DNA from: Schistocephalus solidus
Taxonomy: Eukaryota > Platyhelminthes > Cestoda > Diphyllobothriidea > Diphyllobothriidae
Reading direction: 5' to 3'
DNA: 64,000 bases
NCBI GenBank assembly: GCA_017591395.1
Contig: WEDG01001445.1
Location: 83,718-147,717 of the forward strand
Part shown: positions 1-8,869 of the stretch, in pieces
How the letters are laid out: each line of letters starts with the position of its first letter
Position numbering within the stretch: position 1 is the first letter of the stretch
Made by a program: the position numbers and the translations under genes
The notes under the pieces: generated by a model
What the model saw: the letters and a program-made list of their open reading frames with translations, nothing else
The model's database searches: none
What the model was told of the DNA's origin: nothing

Positions 1-2
1 GC

Positions 3-416
3 ATCCCGTGCGCAAATTGCTCTTGTGTATATATTGGGCATACGGGTCGACGCCTGGGCACGCGCATTAATGAACACAAACTAGCCGTCCGCCGCCGAGA
101 CCCTTTGTCCCTCGTCTTTGCCCACGCACTCGAGTGCGACTATCGATTCAATTGGGATGAAACTGAGGTCATCGCCATGGCCAACACAAAAGGAGCGAGG
201 GCATTCCTCGAGGCCTGGTACTCCTGTGCGGGCAGTATCAACCGCCATGTTGACCTGGACATCCATTATGAGGGTCTACGTTTACGACTCACCGCCCCCC
301 GTCCAAATGCCACATCAACTACCGGCAACCCAGCCACCCGGAATCCAACTGATCCACCATCCACCCTCCCCCTGCAGCACCGGGAACCGCAGTTGTTCCA
401 CCTCCCCTTCCCCTAG
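3..416 (+). CDS. Penelope-like element, C-terminal GIY-YIG endonuclease (5' cut by window edge)
   Basis: One frame is open from base 3 to a TAG at 414-416, giving 137 residues whose start lies outside the window. It opens with IPCANCSCVYIGHTGRRLGT followed by RINEHK. This is the Cys-rich lead-in and GIY-YIG core (here VYIG) of Penelope-like retroelement endonucleases, with the conserved Arg. Later stretches (FNWDETEVIA, RAFLEAWYS, SINRHVDLD) match the usual Penelope C-terminus. In this family the domain nicks target DNA to prime reverse transcription. The reverse transcriptase would lie upstream, outside the window. The tail after about residue 105 is Pro/Thr-rich and low complexity. No frameshift is seen in the visible part, so the copy may be fairly young. 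Family assignment is firm; activity is unknown. Confidence 0.8.
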   Translation: MPCANCSCVYIGHTGRRLGTRINEHKLAVRRRDPLSLVFAHALECDYRFNWDETEVIAMANTKGARAFLEAWYSCAGSINRHVDLDIHYEGLRLRLTAPRPNATSTTGNPATRNPTDPPSTLPLQHREPQLFHLPFP

Positions 417-521
417 CTCACAATCTAACATGACTCACCTTTTACAAGCCAATGGTCTGTCGGTTCTATCACGCCAGCCTGTCTAGTGCGACATTCTAAC
501 ACTCACTTTTATTTATTTCGT

Positions 522-552
522 CTGACGACGGGTTGGTGTAACCAGCTCGAAA
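522..552 (+). ncRNA. hammerhead-like core in Penelope 3' region
   Basis: CTGACGA (522-528) fits the CUGANGA core. A GGTT...AACC hairpin follows, then GAAA (549-552). Pairing right next to the core is imperfect and an extra base follows CUGANGA, so this copy is probably degenerate or an atypical Penelope-type hammerhead. Penelope-like elements are known to carry hammerhead motifs in their terminal repeats. An inverted diverged copy lies at 2,568-2,598. Confidence 0.35.
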
Positions 553-596
553 ATTCACGAGTAAAACTCGCATTTTCCGAAGAACCTCTTCCTTTT

Positions 597-716
<120 letters not shown>

Positions 717-758
717 AAGACGTTATACCGTACTTCCGACATAGATACTAGCTAAAAG

Positions 759-830
759 CCCAGACACGTGTTTCGCCGATGTTTCTGCTGCTGTGTGACA
801 CAGCAACGAGGGGTTCGGCTCCTCAGTGGG
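759..830 (-). ncRNA. type I hammerhead ribozyme, copy 1
   Basis: Read on the minus strand: helix I strand CCCA (830-827), core CTGAGGA (826-820), helix II GCCGA paired with TCGGC, GAAA (774-771), helix III from the self-complementary ACACGTGT, cleavage-site C at 763 (triplet GTC), then TGGG pairing back to CCCA. The helix II arm carries a further TGCTGTG/CACAGCA stem. Every canonical core base is present. Predicted self-cleavage is 3' of the C at 763. Helix III has almost no loop, as in the minimal hammerheads of Penelope elements and retrozymes, which may act best as dimers. Confidence 0.75.
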
Positions 831-1107
831 TCCCCAGCGTTCTCTATGCGGTTTCTGGTATATGGACTCCAGAGAATAATCGGGTAAATAATTTCTGAAA
901 TTAGTGCAGGACATGGAGTCAGGTGCTTCGGACATGACTTTTTAGGGTCAGACCCGAAATTTCAATGAAAAATTTGGGTCGAAGACAATCAACCACTGTG
1001 GAATAACCACGTAATGCCCATTCTACAAACAAGTAGTACTACAAGTAGTATGAATCTTATATGGCAAATACGTTATACCGTACTTCCGACATAGATACTG
1101 GCTAAAG

Positions 1108-1175
1108 CCCAGACGTGTTTCGCCGATGTTTCTGCTGCTGTGTGACACAGCAACGGAGTTCGGCTCCTCAGTGGG
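1108..1175 (-). ncRNA. type I hammerhead ribozyme, copy 2
   Basis: This is the same fold as copy 1: CCCA (1175-1172), CTGAGGA (1171-1165), GCCGA/TCGGC, GAAA, GTC ending at 1112, then TGGG (1111-1108). Helix III is two bases shorter (GAAACACGTC), a natural variant that keeps the GTC triplet and the helix I partner. Its cleavage site is 349 nt from that of copy 1 in direct orientation. Confidence 0.72.
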
Positions 1176-1239
1176 TCTCCCAGCGTTCTCTATGCGGTTT
1201 CTGGTATATGGACTCCAGAGAATAGAGAACGCTGGGGGA

Positions 1240-1311
1240 CCCACTGAGGAGCCGAACCCCTCGTTGCTGTGTCACACAGCAGCAGAAACATCGGCGAAAC
1301 ACGTGTCTGGG
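1240..1311 (+). ncRNA. type I hammerhead ribozyme, copy 3 (inverted)
   Basis: On the plus strand: CCCA 1240-1243, CTGAGGA 1244-1250, GCCGA 1251-1255, TCGGC 1291-1295, GAAA 1296-1299, helix III ACACGTGT 1299-1306, cleavage C 1307, TGGG 1308-1311. The helix II arm includes the TGCTGTG/CACAGCA stem. The 72-nt motif appears identical to copy 1. Confidence 0.75.
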
Positions 1312-1556
1312 CTTTTAGCTAGTATCTATGTCGGAAGTACGGTATAACGTCTTTGCCATATAAGATTCATACTACTTGTAGTACTACTTGTTTGTAGAAT
1401 GGGCCATTACGTGTTATTCCACAGTGGTTGATTGTCTTCGACCCAAATGTTCATTGAAATTTCGGGTCTGACCCTAAAAAGTCATGTCCGAAGCACCTGC
1501 CTCCATGTCCTGCACTTAATAATTTCAGAAATTATTTACCCGATATATATATATAT

Positions 1557-1765
1557 GTTGTTAAAGTGGAACTGACAAAGACAAGGAGACCGGAATGGCC
1601 ATTTCTGGCTTATTAACCGTCATCAGCCAGTCATACCCAATCCCAAGTGTGGCACACCTGGGATTCGAACCCGCGACCTTTGGTAATTGAGTCGAATGCT
1701 CTACCATTGAGCCACGGGCTCGTTGTGTTGTCGGTTGCGATCGGTTATATGATGCTAGTATGTTG
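1557..1765 (-). mobile_element. tRNA-derived SINE with hammerhead, unit S1
   Basis: On the minus strand a tRNA-like head starts near 1,723 (GAGCCCGTGGCTCAATGG) with pol III A-box-like sequence and a B box GGTTCGAATCC (about 1,670). The body then carries the hammerhead, then CAGTTCCACTTTAACAACAT ending in (AT)n at 1,556. It follows unit S2 head to tail on the same strand. SINE heads of this kind supply an internal pol III promoter. The amplifying partner is not identified. Confidence 0.75.
1588..1632 (-). ncRNA. SINE-borne type I hammerhead motif, S1
   Basis: Minus strand: helix I GACTGG (1632-1627), CTGATGA, helix II CGGT/GCCA around TAATAA, GAAA, helix III ATGGCCAT, cleavage U of the ATT triplet, then CCGGTC (1593-1588), which pairs back with GACTGG. 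The base next to the core (C opposite A) mismatches, so this copy may be weak. Confidence 0.55.
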
Positions 1766-1945
1766 CTCACCGATCTGCTTAAGGAACATGTATGTTCCGT
1801 TGTGCCCTGGAGCTCAGACTAAAGCCCTCGCAGGCGGTCGCATAGCGACATGTAGCATATGTTGTTAAAGTGGAACCGACAAAGACAAGGGGAGACCGGA
1901 ATGGCCATTTCTGGCTTATTAGCCGTCATCAGCCAGTCATAAACA
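1766..1945 (-). mobile_element. tRNA-derived SINE, 5'-truncated unit S2
   Basis: This unit lacks the tRNA head and starts just before its hammerhead at about 1,945. Its 3' part (CAACATATGCTACATGTC through GGCACAACGGAACATAC to CAGATCGGTGAGCAAC) runs straight into the pre-tRNA leader of S1 (ACCGATCGCAACCGACA). S2 and S1 therefore form a head-to-tail dimer. Confidence 0.7.
1894..1938 (-). ncRNA. SINE-borne type I hammerhead motif, S2
   Basis: Minus strand: GACTGG (1938-1933), CTGATGA, CGGC-TAATAA-GCCA, GAAA, ATGGCCAT, then CCGGTC (1899-1894). Only the C/A pair at the base of helix II departs from a full hammerhead. The distance to the S1 motif is 306 nt, in direct orientation. Confidence 0.6.
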
Positions 1946-2093
1946 ACGGAACATCCATGTTCCTTAGCCAGATCGGTGAACACCTCACTTTCATAATTCA
2001 TAGCCTGCGAGGGCTCTAGTCTGAGCTCCAGGGCACAACGGAACATACATGTTCCTTAAGCAGATCGGTGAGCAACATACTATCATCATATAC
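1946..2093 (+). mobile_element. SINE 3'-end fragments, plus strand
   Basis: Two 3'-end fragments in plus orientation (about 1,946-1,990 and 2,006-2,093) carry ACGGAACATRCATGTTCCTTA and GATCGGTGARCAAC. The second runs directly into the leader of S3. The minus/plus switch of the block is at about 1,945. Confidence 0.6.
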
Positions 2094-2630
<537 letters not shown>

Positions 2631-2879
2631 AGAGGACCAGTTTTTGCTACAGGACGACCTGATGTCTGAGCATCCAACATGTGTTCGTGCCTCCGTTCCC
2701 CTTCACTGCTGCTACTGCTGCTGCACGTTAGACAACTGTAGCAATGAATTTTTTGGGGTTATCACCTGGTGATTTATAGGTAATATAGGTTTGCGCAAAT
2801 TCATCTATGCTTCCATTACCCTGTGTGGTTGTTTCTGGAGCCGAACTCGAGTAGGAATGCTAAATGTGAGACATAAAAA

Positions 2880-3010
2880 TTGTTTGGGTGGGGATGCATT
2901 GTATGGCCGCCTAGCAGGACACGGGAATAGGGACCACCCCACCCGTTTTAAAAAAGTGGCCTTGCGATAAACTTCAGGAAGGATACATATACCCTTGTCT
3001 TTACTCTAAC
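2880..3010 (-). repeat. dispersed repeat R2, fragment
   Basis: GGGATGCATTGTATGGCCGC and the GGACACGGGAATAGG stretch are the reverse complement of the right end of the R2 copies at 4,462-4,745 and 6,066-6,345. About 260 bases on the left side (2,631-2,879) hold nothing I recognise. Confidence 0.5.
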
Positions 3011-3099
3011 AATGGATGACCACGTTCACTGGGGACGCTGTACCGGTGATTTTCCAAATTACGAAGGAGCCCTGCAGCCCGACTCATAGTCCTTCGGTC

Positions 3100-3360
3100 A
3101 GTCACTCCAAATACACATGCACGGTACTGAGCAGTTGGGTGAACTTAACTCGCCAGTTGACAGTCTTCCAAGCCACGACTTTCAGCGCGTCGTAACAGAT
3201 CCATGCGCATCGGATTTATTACAAGTGACGACTGCGCTGATGCACCATGGGTTGGATGCCCGCTGTTAGTCTCATCCTCCAATCCGCCAATCATCTGGTA
3301 ATGTGACTGGGCACCCTGTCGAATGCGCCCCACCCCCTCGTGACCCATGTGTCCGTCAAA
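3100..3360 (-). repeat. dispersed repeat R1, diverged fragment
   Basis: CGCCAGTTGACAGTCTTCCA and the following GCCACGACTTTCAGCGCGTC match the motif at 18,285-18,345 of the long R1 copy. The piece is diverged and has no coding content. Confidence 0.5.
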
Positions 3361-4460
3361 ATACTTGCCAATAAAGACGAAAAAATTAGACTTCAGTGTA
3401 ATTTTATATATAAGCTATTTATAAGGTTTATTGGTACGCTGCCTAAAGGCTAACGGTGGTTTTCACTGCAGAAGAAATATGGGTTCTCCAAATTGCAAGG
3501 AATAAATTTGAAAAGACAGGCACTGTTCGAGTCAAAGAACTCTCCCAAAGATAATAATTTAATTATGCTGACAAATGAAGGTGGACAGAAACGAGCGTCC
3601 TGTCCCTGACCTATTTATTCTTGAAGGAATTTAAGTTTGTGAGCCTGAAATTATGGCATTGTTATATTCGCTTTTTTTACACAACTGCTTGCCGCCTTCA
3701 ATCACTGATAGTGTCGGGTATCAGGGAAAGAAAACTTTTGTGTCAAAATACGCATCCCAGGATAAATGGGACAGACAATTAACCCAGAGCGAAATAGTTA
3801 AATTGACGATAGTTCAAACCTTAGTTGCGTCTAAAAGCGTCAAACGTGCATTCCAGGCTGTTTTTGCAAAGGAAAAGAGGGATCTGGATTACTTGCAGGG
3901 CCATTAAAGAGATTTATGACGCGTTGGTTGTAGCCCTTCGTCAGAAAAAGTAAAGTAACAGCAACGTATGTGAGGCTTTCTGTAGCATCTCACCGCATGG
4001 CTCGGAATAGTGCGGCGTCATTCCGCCAATCCTCGCCCCCCTCCCCCTATGGTCATTTGGACCGATCTCAGCCCAGGAGGAAACGTCAAGTGGGCTCTCA
4101 GAAGATCCGGGTTGTTAGCACAAAAAACGTTGTCCATTTCTGTCCCATGAGGCGCCACGCTACCGACATGCAAGCTATCCAGATTCTAACGGAGGGCTAT
4201 AATGAAGGAAGGCTGCTCGAGTTAGTGAGGTCACACGATGACTCCTAGCCGAGGCCAAAACCAGAAGAACGAGGAGTCCTTGCGGGCATTATATCCCTAA
4301 AGATGGCGTTTTCCGCCAAGTGTATTTATTGAACCAGATAGAAAAATCAACACAAAAATACCGATGGATCATTCTAATTGCAAACTCCTAAAAGGAAGGT
4401 AGTCAGGCCGGGAAGACGATCAATGGGGCAATTTCATTTGCTTTTTTTCCAGTGGTTAGT
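3361..4460. other. no supported feature
   Basis: Unique-looking, moderately AT-rich sequence. Two short open frames (3,653-3,907 and 3,970-4,248, plus) show no domain, motif or splice context that I can support. Confidence 0.5.
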
Positions 4461-4461
4461 G

Positions 4462-4745
4462 CTAGTGGTTACTTTGGAGGGTACATATACCCTATGAGCC
4501 TAACATCAAACTAAACTGTAACCTTAGACTTAAGCCTAGCCCTACTCAAAACCTAAACGCTACAGTTAACGCCATGAAAACCTTAAACCTAACCCAACTC
4601 TGACCTTAACGTCAAACATTACCCTTATCCTCACCTTACTCGTAAACATAATTTCCTTGGAATTTGGCGCAAAGCCGCATGTGTTGAGGGCGGGGTTCCT
4701 ATTCCCGTGTCCTGTTTAGACGGCCATACAAGGCATCCCTACCCA
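4462..4745 (+). repeat. dispersed repeat R2 with degenerate telomere-like tract
   Basis: A ~150 bp C/A-rich strand made of drifting CCTAAC/CCTTAAC/CTCAAAC words is followed by AACATAATTTCCTTGGAATT, a TGGCGCAAAG block and GGCCATACAAGGCATCC. A second copy at 6,066-6,345 has the same order. The short words resemble decayed CCCTAA telomere repeats. Confidence 0.65.
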
Positions 4746-5265
4746 TGTTTGTTCCAGTGATCGCACCTGTAGGAACTTACCTGCATTCTGACACTTGCTT
4801 TCTCGCTTTTATCGATACTCTTTCTTCCGTCGTGGGGGCGATCGGCAAGAATGTTACCCGTTCTGACCAACCAGCCCCAAACTTAACTTCAGTGAGGCCA
4901 GCCACGCACCCTAATGTCATTTCTAAAGCCTGCATTATGGTTAAAACAGATGATCAATTAGAGTGGTCCTATTGTCAGCAGACACCGTTAATGTTGTGCT
5001 AACCACAACGGTTCGGCCTTTTTCTGTGATCGAGATAGCGTTGTACACAAATAGTCAACATTCAAGACAGTGTGGGAATACCCTTATCAATTCTTTTGTG
5101 AGTTGTGCTTAAACTTGTATCGTTGGTTTCACCAAGGTAAATGCGATAATTATTCAAAACTTCAAAAATACCGCCTCAAATAAGCGGGCTCTGTTGAGAG
5201 CACGTTTGGCCTACACATACCAACCTTTTGCGTGGAAATCTGGCGGGATAAGTGGGGGCCAAGTC
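4746..5265. other. no supported feature
   Basis: An 85-codon open frame at 4,745-5,002 (plus) begins inside the R2 end and resembles no family I know. The rest looks like noncoding AT-rich sequence. Confidence 0.4.
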
Positions 5266-5460
5266 TCATGTGGCACACGTAGTCAGGCTATTTAGCTCCA
5301 TCGAACACTGCGCCCGATCACGCCTCTGGCTTCCTTGGCTCTGTCTTGACAATGAGATGAGGCGGGTAAGGAAGGAGAGAGTGTCGTAGATGCTGTGCAA
5401 GTATACCATCAGAACCAAATAATTCGCGCGCAAGCCACCGTCTCTGCGCCCAACCATAAT
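5266..5460 (+). repeat. dispersed repeat R1 fragment
   Basis: The stretch from CAGGCTATTTAGCTCCATCG to CTGTCTTGAC recurs almost identically at 5,985-6,055. The AGGAGAGAGTGTCGTAGATG and CAAGCCACCGTCTCTGCG blocks place it in the R1 family of 22.8-23.6 kb. Confidence 0.6.
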
Positions 5461-5980
5461 CGGTTCAGTTGGTCGAATTGCTACATCATGACCTGCTTAC
5501 TATTTTAAAGAGAAAATCCTTTTCAGTGATCCAAATTCAGCAGCCAGAAGGCAGATAAGCTGAAGGTCGTTCGAGCTATGTTTTGTCGAGGGTTTTTGTC
5601 CATCAAGAATCTTGATTGATTTCTCCAACTAAGGTTTCTGTAAATGTAATCCCATCGTTGCATAACGATCCTGAACGGATAAAACCTAGTTAGAATACAG
5701 AGGTAGTGATGGTAGAGATACAAGTAGATTGGTATAAATCGGTTTCTGGCATTATCTTGCCCTCATTTAACCAATCCTAACCCTGAATGCTATCTGCAGC
5801 CAAAATCAAAACTACGTACACGCACGCAGTGCCTTTGGTGCGCATGCAGGTTCTCAGTCGTATAATAGGCACTTCATCGAACGGATGTTAGGTGCCTCAC
5901 CATTTTGTCGACCATCCCCGTCTGAATAAATACCTCATCTGCGGCGAAAGCGAATGTTCGATGGCGAGAAAGTGCACACG
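5461..5980. other. no supported feature
   Basis: Spacer between two R1 fragments. No coding, tRNA or repeat structure was recognised. Confidence 0.4.
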
Positions 5981-6066
5981 TATTCAGGCTATTTAGCTCC
6001 ATCGAACACTGCGCCCGATCACGCCTCTGGCTTCCTTGGCTCTGTCTTGACACCAAGCTCAGGTGG
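5981..6066 (+). repeat. dispersed repeat R1 fragment
   Basis: About 70 bases are nearly identical to 5,277-5,345, followed by CACCAAGCTCAGGTGGG. It abuts the R2 copy that starts at about 6,066. Confidence 0.65.
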
Positions 6067-6345
6067 GTAAAGTGTCACCTTAGTCTTAACCCCAGCTCTA
6101 CCCTAGAATCAAATCCTTCGGTTAACACGACGAAACCTTAAACCTTAGCCTAATTATGACCTTAGCCCCAACTCTGACCTTAACCTCAAACTTAAGCATA
6201 ACCTTAAACTTAACCCTAATCCTAACCATCACCTTAATCATAAACATAATTTCCTTTGAATTTGGCGCAAAGCTACATGTATTGTGGGTGGTTCCGATCC
6301 CTCGTGGCCTGGTTAGGCGGCCATACAAGGCATCCTTACCACCAG
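6066..6345 (+). repeat. dispersed repeat R2 with telomere-like tract
   Basis: This second R2 copy has CCTTAAMCYYAA-type words including ACCCTAATCCTAACC, then TTTGGCGCAAAG and GGCCATACAAGGCATCC, in the same order as 4,462-4,745. Confidence 0.65.
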
Positions 6346-8084
6346 TATTCGACCAACTGAATTGGGATTTATAGTTCGACGAAAGTATCTTCTTACAGGG
6401 AACGCTCGGGAGCCATTGATGCGACGCAATTTTATCATGCAGCGGCCGAAACTATGCGAAATTTGCCCTGAAAATTTGTCTGGTATCTGTTTTTTGAGCA
6501 TGTTAAATCGCCTACTATGCAGAAGGGCGTTCAAAATGTATAGAAGGAAGATGCTCCGTAGGAAGCGTTCGATTGTCCAATCCGCTCCATTTGTAGGTTG
6601 TGCTCGCACATTTCCTTAAATTTATTATGCCATTTTCTCTTAGGCCGTGGCGGTTTATTGTGTTAGGAGCCGGCAGCGCGTGAAGATTTAATAACCTAGC
6701 ATCTGAATATGTTTAGCAGTGACTATGCTGATTACCAACAACCTCTCGACGATTTAGCCTCTGCGCAGCCAACTATCAACCGTCGGCGAATCCTCAGTTT
6801 AGCATGAAATATGGGTTCGCTGTAGTCATGTCCATAGCCGTCAAGTAGCCTGCGCCATCCGGCATCGGTTTCTTAAACCGATCGACTGTAGTGGATGACC
6901 GACAGAGCTCTGGCGACAGCATACCCTTACGTGCGGGAAAATTCCAGGTTGCGTCCTGGCCACTGTGATTTTCATCCTGGCTTCGGCGCGATGCGGCAGG
7001 CCGTTGCTGCCGCAGCTGCCGATGTCATAGTGGCTGCCCGCAGTACGGACGCGTGTGTGTCTGTACCACCTCGCGTGCGCGGGTCAATCGCTACGCCGCG
7101 CCGGCTCTGGCATCCGCTTGCGGCGAGGCCTCCTGTGCGTTAGCGCTGGAGAGGCAGTGGTCGATAGGCCATTGCCACGGGCTTTCCCCCACCTCCTACC
7201 GGGGACGCCCGCTCTCTCCCACTCTTCGACGAACATACTAATCGATACTCCGAAGGCGAAGACGTCTTCTCGCCACATGGGCGTGCTTCTTTTGGCCGGC
7301 GTGTACGCGTAGGCGAGTGTATGCGTGTGCGCGCGTGTGTGTACGCACGCGCAGGGAGCGTTCCTGTGCCGAAGGCAAGCTTTCTCCCATTCTCTCCTCA
7401 CTCTTTCTCTCTTTCGCCCTCAAACCCTCCTACTCTCTGCTGCATACGCATCTTTCGCCAGCAATATTTCCTCCCAATTTTCCTACAGCCTCAGGCTGAC
7501 GTTACACAACAGAGGGGATGTTAAGAATACCGCTATGATAGGTTCGGTGGGCAGTTTCAAACCTTCGTTGACTAAGGCGGCATTGAAGAAGCACGCGAGA
7601 AGAATATGGAATGCGGAAGTCGCGCAGCCACCGGATTGCTAGATATAATCGGCCAGGTGGTGTTCGCCAGGTCCTTGCTAGACGGGAATAAAACAGCCTT
7701 GCCTGGGGGTTAAAAACACCAGCGGCGCCTTCTTCTGGTCGATGTAAGGCTAGGTCACAGAGTAGTTTCTCCGATATTTGCAACTTCCTTGGGCATTTGT
7801 TAGCCAGTTAGATGCACCCTTTGTCAAACTGACAATAGTTCTTAAAGTAGGATCTGAGAATGTCGAAAACATGGTTGTGTTGTCTCGACTTTTCAAAAGC
7901 TGACTTTTGTACTGCGACCCAGTATTTAAAAGTGCAACAGTTGCTTTGTAGTCTCCGCGTTTGGAGAGGATGTCATAGTGACGCCTAACTTTACGTCTTC
8001 TCTCTGGCTGATCTGTCCAAATCTACTGCTTGGGAATTTACAGTCATTGTCTGGAGGCGAAAAGAAATTACGAACAATACAAGA
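6346..8084. other. unassigned; GC- and CpG-rich patch at about 6,880-7,350
   Basis: Sequence from about 6,880 to 7,350 is rich in G+C and CpG and includes an alternating GTGTGCGCGCGTGTGTGTAC-type purine/pyrimidine tract at 7,318-7,357. Several overlapping open frames exist, which is expected of GC-rich sequence, and none shows a recognisable domain. A CpG-rich promoter is conceivable but there is no adjacent gene to support it. Confidence 0.35.
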
Positions 8085-8150
8085 GAGACTGGACTTGCCA
8101 CTTCTGGCTTATTAGCCATCATCAGCCAGCCATGCTCAACCTCTGGAATG
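8085..8150 (-). mobile_element. SINE fragment S4 with hammerhead
   Basis: The minus strand reads GTTGAGCATGGCTGG, then CTGATGATGGCTAATAAGCC and onward to CCAGTC. It is only the ribozyme-bearing body; the tRNA head is missing. Confidence 0.65.
8087..8131 (-). ncRNA. SINE-borne hammerhead motif, S4
   Basis: Minus strand: GGCTGG, CTGATGA, a fully paired helix II TGGC-TAATAA-GCCA, then GAAG instead of GAAA, and CCAGTC closing helix I. The core substitution should abolish cleavage, but this copy shows the ancestral U-A pair at the base of helix II. Confidence 0.5.
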
Positions 8151-8169
8151 CAACCCCTCAGAAATCTAA

Positions 8170-8400
8170 CCAGCGTTCTTATAAGTCAGAAATGGCCATT
8201 CCAGTTTCCCTTGTAATTGCCGGTAATTTCATCCTGCTAACCGCTGTGAAGCTGCCGCTCTGCCAGAACGTGCTCCAAAGCACAGCGAGACGAGTATGTC
8301 CCGTAACGAGGTCAGTGAGCTCCTTGTCATCACCCATGTTTTTAATGAGTCATGGATTTACCCGATGATCGTAACTGTTGTTCACGTCCATCTTCGTCCA
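8170..8400 (+). mobile_element. SINE 3' portion
   Basis: This begins with GTCAGAAATGGCCATTCCAG, which is half of the hammerhead, and runs to CCCGTAACGAGGTCAGTGAGC (the SINE 3' signature). It then enters CCCGATGATCGTAACTG, the leader that starts the next unit in tandem copies elsewhere. Confidence 0.55.
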
Positions 8401-8599
8401 CATTGAATGTGGTCGCCAGGCTAGTGAAGAGTTCCGCGTTTTCGTCTGAACAGCGTTCCGGTTCGTTTACATTCGGTTCCGGCTTGGGTCAGTACTTGGA
8501 TTCGGTTTGCGCTCATCAAGCTATTGGCTGTGCTGCACACCGAAGTTTCGATAGGTCACAGGAGGTTGGGGGTCCAGTCATTCCCGTGATATTTAGTGC

Positions 8600-8850
8600 A
8601 GTTATAGTCCATTATGATTGGACCAGGCATGTGGGACACATACAGAGGGGAGGGAGGAGGTGTCACGCCGATGTACAAGTTCATGCCGCGCTCACCACCT
8701 ACAGCTGATCCCGCCTCCGGTTTTCTTGATCCTACCATGACACCGGGCTCAGGTGGATGAGGGTAGAGAGAGTGGGGTAGATGATCCGCACATAGCTTCT
8801 GTGGGGCATACGGTCGATATCGTTGGAAACGATGATCAAACTGTCGTATA
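8600..8850 (+). repeat. dispersed repeat R1 fragment
   Basis: CCGCCTCCGGTTTTCTTGAT, CACCGGGCTCAGGTGGATG and the CATACGGTCGATATCG to CAAACTGTCG end place it in R1. Order and orientation match 23,400-23,595. Confidence 0.55.
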
Positions 8851-8869
8851 GAGATTGCACACAGCTGCA

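Noticed and set aside
1651..1722. Functional tRNA genes at 1,651-1,722, 2,117-2,190, 33,790-33,850 and 57,671-57,735
   Set aside because: Pol III boxes are clear, but acceptor stems do not pair and each is fused to the same repeat body, so they are SINE heads.
6895..7400. Cluster of overlapping open frames in the GC-rich patch
   Set aside because: Open on both strands and in several frames, as expected of GC-rich DNA; no domain, no splice context.
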